DNA from: Bermanella marisrubri
GTDB lineage: Bacteria > Pseudomonadota > Gammaproteobacteria > Pseudomonadales > Oceanobacteraceae
Assembly (NCBI RefSeq): GCF_012295615.1
Contig: NZ_CP051183.1
Span: 2,445,001-2,509,000, forward strand
Length of the DNA stretch: 64,000 bases
Direction of reading: 5' to 3'
Positions 58,295 to 64,000 of this stretch are shown piece by piece. How positions within the stretch are numbered: position 1 is the first letter of the stretch; every line of letters begins with the position of its first letter. Below the pieces are notes generated by a model. The model saw nothing but the letters and a program-made list of their open reading frames with translations. It had not been told where the DNA came from and did not search any database. A program made the translations under genes and the position numbers.

Positions 58295-59578
58295 ATGAAG
58301 CAATTGCATCACACCAAGCTTAAAGCTTTGTTATCAGTTATCGTTGTTAGTTCTCTGTTAAGTGCTTGCGGCGGTGGTGCTGATAAAGATAATTCGGCAG
58401 ATCAACCTGATGCTAGTTGGCGTATCGGCTATCAAGACGTTGTTGTCACTGGTGACAACCCTGCTATATGCACGTCTCAAACCAATGACGTTAACTGGGA
58501 CGCGCTGTTAGAAGCAAATTGCCATAAGCTCTCCGACTACAATCTTTTTATCAATCCAAATGATCCGACTCAAGATCCACAAGAACCAGGGATTCCTTAC
58601 TCACTAAATACACAACTTTTTACCGATTATTCCAGCAAATACCGTTTCGTCTTTGTTCCTGAAGGTGAAGCAGCCCAATATACTGAACATGAGGTCATGG
58701 AATTCCCTGTTGGCACTGTATTAGTGAAAACCTTTGCTGTACCAGAGAATACCAATGATCGACTTGGTAACGAGCATGTTATTGAAACACGACTACTCAT
58801 TCATCGCGCAAATGGCTGGGAGGCAATCCCTTACTATTGGTCAAGTGAAAGTAATGCACAATACTTAAGTTATGGCGCTACTATTCCCGCTACGACAACA
58901 CATAACGGGCAAACACTGAGCTTTAACTATGGTGTACCAACGAAAAATGAATGCACTAATTGTCATGTCATTAGCCCAGTTCGCCAAGATTCAAGCGATA
59001 ATCGGGAGTCTATTTTTAAACCTATTGGTCCGAAAGCTCGTTTTTTAAATTGGGACTACAACTATGGTAGTGGCGAGATAAAGAATCAGCTGACCAAATG
59101 GCAAGAGGCCGGTATCTTAACGGGCGTTCCTAATGATACCAGTACAATAGAAAAAGCAGCCACTTTTGACGACAACACTCAGATTAGTAGCTTAACATCT
59201 GAAGAGTTAGACCTAGCGGCTCGCAGTTATCTCGATATTAATTGCGCGCATTGTCACCGAACGGGTCTTACCTTAGAAACGAACTACTCGGGTCCTGCTG
59301 GAGATAGTGGCTTGCGCGTTGAATTTAACCGCAACTTTGATACTGATCCAACCTCCTTTGGTGTTTGTAAAAAGGCTGTAGCCTCAGGCGCAGAAGGGTA
59401 CCCTCTTGACGTGATCCCTGGTTACGCCGACAGGTCTTTCCTACCCTATCGAATGAATATCCTAGGTGGAAATATGATGCCTGAACTCGGAAGAGATACC
59501 ATTCATAGCGAAGGTGTCGAGTTAGTAAAAGCTTGGATAAACGACATGACCAAAAACGAATGCGGACTGGACCTGTAG
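58295..59578 (+). CDS. Diheme c-type cytochrome lipoprotein (SO2930 / TIGR03806-like)
   Basis: Lipoprotein of 427 residues; lipobox LSAC followed by GGGAD. Two haem-binding motifs are visible: CTNCH at about 222-226 and CAHCH at about 321-325. The body matches the SO2930 family of diheme cytochromes seen next to beta-helix lipoproteins: SLNTQLFTDYSSKYRFV, IPYYWSSESNAQYL, PTKNECTNCHV, DINCAHCHRTGLTLE, ILGGNMMPELGRDTIH. It is exported by Sec and anchored at the outer membrane. Electron partner unknown. AAGG before the ATG. Confidence 0.88.
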   Translation: MKQLHHTKLKALLSVIVVSSLLSACGGGADKDNSADQPDASWRIGYQDVVVTGDNPAICTSQTNDVNWDALLEANCHKLSDYNLFINPNDPTQDPQEPGIPYSLNTQLFTDYSSKYRFVFVPEGEAAQYTEHEVMEFPVGTVLVKTFAVPENTNDRLGNEHVIETRLLIHRANGWEAIPYYWSSESNAQYLSYGATIPATTTHNGQTLSFNYGVPTKNECTNCHVISPVRQDSSDNRESIFKPIGPKARFLNWDYNYGSGEIKNQLTKWQEAGILTGVPNDTSTIEKAATFDDNTQISSLTSEELDLAARSYLDINCAHCHRTGLTLETNYSGPAGDSGLRVEFNRNFDTDPTSFGVCKKAVASGAEGYPLDVIPGYADRSFLPYRMNILGGNMMPELGRDTIHSEGVELVKAWINDMTKNECGLDL

Positions 59579-59594
59579 CCCTCAGTCTTATTCT

Positions 59595-59618
59595 ACCCGA
59601 TCATCGCCTTGATCGGGT
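59595..59618. terminator. Hairpin downstream of the cytochrome gene
   Basis: Perfect 9-bp arms ACCCGATCA and TGATCGGGT with loop TCGCCT lie 17 nt after the stop. The tail TCCACC lacks a T-run, so strength is uncertain. Confidence 0.6.
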
Positions 59619-59739
59619 TCCACCTTACATCAAAACACCTGATCTTAATAAGCCTATGTTTGTGACATTTGCTACTGGCCTTTTTGCACAATTTATCCCA
59701 TCATAATCTGCTCGACACAAGGAAAAGTATTGGTTAGGT

Positions 59740-60720
59740 ATGCTTGATTTAAACCAAATGTCCGTCTTTATTGCAGTGGTCAAAGAAGGTAGCTTCACTG
59801 GCGCCGCTCGACAATTAGGTATTCCTAAATCTCGAGTCAGTCGCATGATTACCGACCTTGAGGACAAGCTTAATGCCCGCCTGTTAGAACGCACTACCCG
59901 AGAAGTGAGACCAACCGATATTGGTTTAGAATACTACCAAGAATACAAACCACTATTCGAAGAAATTAGTGATATACATTCACGCATCAGCGATCGTAGT
60001 CAAAAGCCCTCTGGCCACCTACGCATTTGTGCGCCTGTGAGCTTTGCATTTAGTGCTATGGGACGTTGGATGGCAGAATTTAAATCACATTACCCAGAAG
60101 TGGAAGTAGAATTAGTATTCAGCGATGGTGATGTTCATCTTGTGCGCGATGGTTTTGATATCGGCTTTGCCATTGGAGAACTTGAGGACTCTAGCTTAAT
60201 CGCTAGAAAGTTCGACGAAACGTCTCCTGTGTTATGCGCAAGTCCTGATTTTGTAAAGCGTTATGGTCCTTTCAATCATCCAGAACAACTACGAGAGGTG
60301 CCCTGGGTAATTATTGGCAGTCGTCATGGTCATCGACACAATACCGAATTTACTCATCCTGAAACCGGAGAAACGGTAGAAATTGAACCCGATTGCTCTG
60401 TTATGGTTAACCATCAAGAAGTAGCAATACATCACCTGACAGCAAGCCAAGGCTTATCCGTTACAGCAGCCTTCTTTGCATATGAACAACTGTTACGTGG
60501 CGAACTACAGATTTTATTGGCCAATTGGAAAATTAAGCAAGAACCGCTACAACTAGTATTCCCTAGCGGTCGCCATCAGGCAAAAAAAGTGCGTGCATTC
60601 ATTGACTTCTTCATGGAAAAAACAAACAAGATGCATGCACTGATGGAAAAATGTGCTCATTTAAGCCAAGAGCAGCAAGCTAAGCAATTACGGGAATACT
60701 TAGAACAAGAGGCTCTGTAG
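59740..60720 (+). CDS. LysR family transcriptional regulator
   Basis: A 326-residue regulator. The N-terminal winged helix (LDLNQMSVFIAVVKEGSFTGAARQLGIPKSRVSRMITDLE) is typical of LysR proteins of the AaeR/DsdC-like subgroup with two serines before RVSR. The effector domain begins near residue 90 (PSGHLRICAPVSF). A short charged tail extends past the usual length. AGG precedes the ATG. It could control either flanking gene; no binding site seen. Confidence 0.9.
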   Translation: MLDLNQMSVFIAVVKEGSFTGAARQLGIPKSRVSRMITDLEDKLNARLLERTTREVRPTDIGLEYYQEYKPLFEEISDIHSRISDRSQKPSGHLRICAPVSFAFSAMGRWMAEFKSHYPEVEVELVFSDGDVHLVRDGFDIGFAIGELEDSSLIARKFDETSPVLCASPDFVKRYGPFNHPEQLREVPWVIIGSRHGHRHNTEFTHPETGETVEIEPDCSVMVNHQEVAIHHLTASQGLSVTAAFFAYEQLLRGELQILLANWKIKQEPLQLVFPSGRHQAKKVRAFIDFFMEKTNKMHALMEKCAHLSQEQQAKQLREYLEQEAL

Positions 60721-60728
60721 AGCCTCTT
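60707..60728 (+). terminator. Hairpin overlapping the LysR stop codon
   Basis: Perfect 9-bp arms AAGAGGCTC and GAGCCTCTT with loop TGTA that contains the start of the TAG stop. No T-run follows; the convergent gene ends 30 bp away. Confidence 0.5.
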
Positions 60729-60750
60729 GTGTGTTCAATAATAGAAAGGG

Positions 60751-61206
60751 TCACATATCTCTTAATTCTAAAGCGGTTCGGGCGGTTCGTATTTTTTCCT
60801 GCTGCTCCATTTCCAACAAATTTTGAAAAACCGATTTCACAGTCGGTGAGTTAGCACTTTCTACCATACCCTCGTATAGCGATATGAAATAATCATCTAA
60901 TTGCAGCGCCATGATGACTACCTCATCGGCACTCATATTTTGATGAATCTCAATGTCAGCGAGCGCCTCTGTAAGATTTTGCTCAGGTGCATATGAAAAC
61001 CAGCTGTCCAGCACCTTCTGCGATTTATCTCTCTCAAATTGATCTAGAACGTGCTCCAAATGCAGCTCATGACGCTTAAGATACTCCAAGAGCATCCCCA
61101 CGCGGATTTGCTCCTGCTTCAGGCCTAGGTTGTGATAGAATTCGCTCATCTGATGGTGAAGCTTACGACTATAATCAATCACATCTTTTACGGTCTTGTA
61201 GTGCAT
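60751..61206 (-). CDS. Hypothetical helical protein, ferritin-like pattern
   Basis: From the ATG at 61206, which has GGGAG 6 nt upstream, the product has 151 residues; an upstream ATG at 61287 lacks a ribosome site. It is all-helical with patterned His and Glu (LHHQMSEFYHNL, YLKRHELHLEHVLDQFERD, MALQLDDYFISLYEGM, LLEMEQQEKIR), as in four-helix ferritin-like bundles and rubrerythrin-like proteins; I cannot assign a metal site with confidence. Function unknown. Confidence 0.7.
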   Translation of the reverse strand: MHYKTVKDVIDYSRKLHHQMSEFYHNLGLKQEQIRVGMLLEYLKRHELHLEHVLDQFERDKSQKVLDSWFSYAPEQNLTEALADIEIHQNMSADEVVIMALQLDDYFISLYEGMVESANSPTVKSVFQNLLEMEQQEKIRTARTALELRDM

Positions 61207-61311
61207 TCGTGACTCCCAGCTTAATCTAGAGCTTGTGCGCGAAATAAAACTAAGTATAGACCCTACAGCATCAATACGCTGAATCAATAGATCATCAACA
61301 AAGTTAAGCCG

Positions 61312-61956
61312 TTAAGTGACTTGGTGATGATAGATAAAAATATCTTTGTGTTCATCAAAGCCGCCTAAATTTGGTACAGTGCGCCCTTCTAGTCGCGCTT
61401 GCGGCGTATATTTAGCTAGTCGGGTTTGCGCTCTGCTCTCAGCCCAAATAAGCGCTCTTTCCTGCTGAAATAAGTCATGAGCCAAATCATGATTCCTAGG
61501 ATCGTATAAAACATCCCCCACAAGCAGTAACTCAGCCTCATTGGCTTTATCTATGCCATCCGCTACAGTGATTTCAAGTCCGTTTAACCCAGCATTTAGC
61601 TGGCAAGCTCTTAATGACTGTTGGTCTAGATCAATGGCTATTGCACGTGAAGCCCCAGCTTTAAGAGCCGCTAACGCAACAAGTCCACTCCCCGCTCCAA
61701 AATCCGCAATACATTTCCCTTTCACCAATGCAGGGTTTTGAAGAACGTAAGAAGCAAGAGCGTAACCGCTAGACCAGACGAATGCCCAATAAGGCATGTT
61801 TGACCAAATTTCTTCAATTTTATGACTATCAAAACTCGCCAATTCTGTTTTTGAGTCTAACAAATATAAAGATAGCGCCAACTCATCAAGCAGAGTCTGT
61901 TCAAGGTGACTATTAAATAAAGTGGAAACTTGTTGATTAAGTGATTTGAAAGACAT
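61312..61956 (-). CDS. Class I SAM methyltransferase, ETFB-lysine-methyltransferase-like
   Basis: A 214-residue methyltransferase. SAM motif I is CIADFGAGSGLVALAALKAG, acidic residue in AIDLDQQSLRA, and motif IV GDVLYD is the D-x-x-Y-D/E signature of family-16 protein methyltransferases (METTL20/NTMT-like). The entry WSNMPYWAFVWSSGYALASY is shared with ETFB-KMT. It probably methylates a protein such as electron-transfer flavoprotein, inference. Its ATG overlaps the stop of the upstream transglycosylase gene by one base, so it is translationally coupled. Confidence 0.85.
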   Translation of the reverse strand: MSFKSLNQQVSTLFNSHLEQTLLDELALSLYLLDSKTELASFDSHKIEEIWSNMPYWAFVWSSGYALASYVLQNPALVKGKCIADFGAGSGLVALAALKAGASRAIAIDLDQQSLRACQLNAGLNGLEITVADGIDKANEAELLLVGDVLYDPRNHDLAHDLFQQERALIWAESRAQTRLAKYTPQARLEGRTVPNLGGFDEHKDIFIYHHQVT

Positions 61957-63023
61957 TAAGAATACTTTTTCTGATGAGCTAAAACTTTTTCAATATAGCG
62001 TCTGGCTTCAAGACTAGGCTGATGCTTGCGTAGTTTCCATAGAACCGCTTCGGGGCTTAATTGATTAATCTCGTAAATAGCTCGTCTTGGCGAATCCGCA
62101 AAGGTTTTAAAAACATTACCAGCGCCGCTGTTGTACGCACTGATGATGCAATAAAGCTGACTCGTTGGGTGCTCAATTTTAGACAAATAACGATCGCGTA
62201 GTATTTTTAAATAAGCACTGCCCACTAATATATTGTTTTGACTATTAAACAAAAACTGACGACTTGGTTGTCCCGTTTTGTTCAACACCTTTTCAAATAC
62301 ATCACGACCAGCGGTGGACGGAATAATTTGCATCAAACCATAGGCGTTAGCATGACTCACAGCAAAAGGATTAAACGAGCTTTCAGTTTCAATGATGCCT
62401 AAGATCAAACTCTCTGGCAGATTAAACCGATCGCTGTAGGTTTGCACCCAATGCTTGACTGTGTTCGCTGCTACTTGATTATGATCATCTACCAATTCCA
62501 TTTGAACCCAAAATTTCTTTCCTTGTTGAGTTTCAGTTGTTTGCAGTCGAGTAGCGATTAAGTGATCCGCATATTGTTTGGCTCGCCACTCATAAGCAAT
62601 GGCCTGTCCTTGATGGTCTAAAACCTGCCCCAGTAGAAAAGGTTTGCCGTCGCCTTTCACTTTACTAGCCGAATAAATATCGACACCGTTGGGGTCATTT
62701 GGCGTGAGCAATGTCGTAACGATAGCACTTTTAAGTTGCTTTAACGGTTCACTATTGGCGAGTGTTTCAACACGTACAATACCGGATTCGAAGTCTACTC
62801 GACTTCGACTAAGGTAATCATCTAAGTACTTAACATAGGCTTTTTGCGAGGAAAAACTGGCTTGTTCACCCCACTGCTGGCTAACTTGTTCACTAAAGAA
62901 CGCATATTCCAACAGCACTGCCTGAACATCATCTGGCAGATGGGCAAAGTTATCAGGCAAAACACTGGCACGCACCGACATTATGAAAACAAGCGCGACT
63001 ACTAAAAGCGTAAGATATTTCAA
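61956..63023 (-). CDS. mltC: Lytic murein transglycosylase, MltC-like
   Basis: Lytic transglycosylase of 355 residues cleaving peptidoglycan in the periplasm. The start is TTG with AGGGT upstream. The signal ends VRAS but lacks a lipobox, unlike E. coli MltC. The N-terminal MltC domain (DDVQAVLLEYAFFSEQVSQQWG) precedes the Slt-type domain with catalytic Glu in ETESSFNPFAVS (E212-E214; E214 precedes the conserved serine), NAYGLMQIIPSTAG and CIISAYNSGAGNV. Its stop shares a base with the methyltransferase start. Confidence 0.9.
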   Translation of the reverse strand: MKYLTLLVVALVFIMSVRASVLPDNFAHLPDDVQAVLLEYAFFSEQVSQQWGEQASFSSQKAYVKYLDDYLSRSRVDFESGIVRVETLANSEPLKQLKSAIVTTLLTPNDPNGVDIYSASKVKGDGKPFLLGQVLDHQGQAIAYEWRAKQYADHLIATRLQTTETQQGKKFWVQMELVDDHNQVAANTVKHWVQTYSDRFNLPESLILGIIETESSFNPFAVSHANAYGLMQIIPSTAGRDVFEKVLNKTGQPSRQFLFNSQNNILVGSAYLKILRDRYLSKIEHPTSQLYCIISAYNSGAGNVFKTFADSPRRAIYEINQLSPEAVLWKLRKHQPSLEARRYIEKVLAHQKKYS

Positions 63024-63071
63024 TGATGCAACCCTAAAGAACGATAGGGTTATTTTGCCTAAGGCTAAGCA

Positions 63072-63107
63072 AGAAAACTAGGGTTGCCAATCAAGTCAGC
63101 AACCCTA
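63072..63107 (-). terminator. Terminator of the DUF1329 gene
   Basis: Perfect 9-bp arms TAGGGTTGC and GCAACCCTA with an 11-nt loop lie 13-41 bp past the stop on the minus strand, followed by a short T-rich run (GTTTTC). Confidence 0.75.
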
Positions 63108-63119
63108 AAGGGGAACTAT

Positions 63120-64000
63120 TTAGCGTGCTTCACGACGTAACGCAGACGAAGTAAATTCACGACGATTAAACTCAACGTTCATATCAATCGGATCACGCTC
63201 GTTATCTAGGCCTTCAGCGAAATAGCGATCTTGCACAAGATCATAGGTCACTTCTAGAGTACTGTAGACCATAGGTACTTGATAATAGTTGATGGTATGG
63301 GCTTCGGTTACTTGTAATAGTTTACCGTCTTCACCATATTCTTCTGCTAATACGATTTGCCATGTATCTTCGTCAAAATAATAGCGACGCTTGGCATACA
63401 AATGGCTCATGCCCAGGCGCAATGTTGCTTCAACAACCCAAACACGGTGAGGTTCGTATCGCAGCAATTGTGGGTTAATGTGTTTTGTGCCTGCAATATC
63501 ATCGATCTCTAAGTCACCTTGGTGAACTTGGTAAGCATTGTAAGGAATATATTTTTCCTGTTTACCAATTAGCTTCCAGTCGTAAAGGTTTGGCGCGCCG
63601 TTGAACATATCAACTTGGTCGATAGTACGCACACCGTTACTGTCGATATCTGCCGTATCATAAGCGAGGTCTGGAGTACGACGCACGCGACGTTGACCTG
63701 GCATATAGATCCAAGATTTACGAGGACTGCGAATCTGATCCAAGGTTTCATGAACCAGTGTCATCTGTCCTGACATGCGCGCAGGAGATAAGGTTTTTCG
63801 TTTTAGATAGAAAATCTTGTTGTCGATTTCTGGCAGAGTAATGCCAGGCTCACTGTAAGCAAAATAATACTGATATTCGCGAGTCGTGATCGACTTATCA
63901 CCGCCAGACGTTGTATTTAACGTAGACGATGTATATTCCCAGCTTAAACCGCGATAACGCAAAGTATGGTTCCAAAGAACTTCAGCACCATCTGAGGGAA
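63120..64000 (-). CDS. DUF1329 family protein, 5' end cut by the window edge
   Basis: Only the C-terminal 293 or so residues are here; the frame is open to the end of the window without a start, so the gene continues outside. The sequence (WNHTLRYRGLSWEY, GQMTLVHETLDQIRSPRKSWIYMPGQRRVRRTPDL, MFNGAPNLYDWKLIGKQEKYIPYNAYQ, IDMNVEFNRREF) matches the DUF1329 family of periplasmic lipid-binding-like (LolB/LolA-related) proteins, usually coded beside a DUF1302 outer membrane protein and an RND exporter. That context is outside the window. Confidence 0.9.
   Translation of the reverse strand, partial: PSDGAEVLWNHTLRYRGLSWEYTSSTLNTTSGGDKSITTREYQYYFAYSEPGITLPEIDNKIFYLKRKTLSPARMSGQMTLVHETLDQIRSPRKSWIYMPGQRRVRRTPDLAYDTADIDSNGVRTIDQVDMFNGAPNLYDWKLIGKQEKYIPYNAYQVHQGDLEIDDIAGTKHINPQLLRYEPHRVWVVEATLRLGMSHLYAKRRYYFDEDTWQIVLAEEYGEDGKLLQVTEAHTINYYQVPMVYSTLEVTYDLVQDRYFAEGLDNERDPIDMNVEFNRREFTSSALRREAR

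Overview
The window is about 44% GC by eye and reads as chromosomal DNA of a free-living, probably marine gammaproteobacterium. Candidates are the Oceanospirillales-type genera such as Bermanella, Oleispira or Thalassolituus; this is inferred from gene families only. Supporting families are pitrilysin-type M16 protease, MipA/OmpV, YgiQ, TcdA, exonuclease I, RNase II, MltC-type transglycosylase, AhpCF, DUF1329, DUF6160-like secreted proteins and a beta-helix/diheme cytochrome pair. Most of the DNA is ordinary housekeeping sequence. There is no phage, insertion sequence or CRISPR array. Layout, 1-33 kb: M16 protease; a periplasmic rhodanese and membrane thioredoxin pair; a small AT-rich accessory stretch with two unknown genes (4.3-5.7 kb); a Tat-exported PhoD phosphatase; NnrU; a divergent pair of BKACE enzyme and acetoacetyl-CoA synthetase sharing a palindromic control region; a lipoprotein beside an array of inverted palindromic repeats; a GIY-YIG-like protein; ahpC and ahpF with an OxyR-type site upstream of ahpC; a fatty acid desaturase; MipA; a CBS protein; YgiQ; three related secreted calcium-motif proteins (22.1-25.5 kb); TesA; exonuclease I next to a 13-copy heptanucleotide repeat; a lipoprotein hydrolase; and a 916-residue DUF349 protein. 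Layout, 33-46 kb: the initiator tRNA-fMet, with its own promoter, is followed by two extra copies of its 3' end plus terminator in about 100 bp tandem units. Next comes the most distinctive feature, a 12 kb run of five exported proteins built on DUF11 (TIGR01451-like) Ig domains, ending in a 2033-residue protein that combines DUF11 domains, a Cna/SdrD-B-like fold, an OmpA peptidoglycan-binding domain, Ig-like domains and a long beta-rich outer-membrane-like C-terminus. Signal peptides, domain layout, Shine-Dalgarno strengths and terminator-like hairpins placed before the large gene fit a surface assembly of abundant small subunits with one anchor; this reading is inference. Layout, 46-64 kb: MobA, a hemolysin-III/PAQR membrane protein, an FrnE-like DsbA oxidoreductase, beta-carbonic anhydrase, MoeB, a polyglycine-tethered lipoprotein, RNase II, a spermidine-synthase-like protein, TcdA, an AraC regulator followed by a beta-helix lipoprotein and a diheme cytochrome lipoprotein, a LysR regulator, a small helical protein, an ETFB-type lysine methyltransferase-like protein overlapping an MltC-like transglycosylase, and a DUF1329 gene cut by the window edge. 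A dispersed 28-bp palindrome recurs at 12.2-12.5, 17.0, 27.3 and 47.4 kb and links these loci to one genome-wide repeat family.
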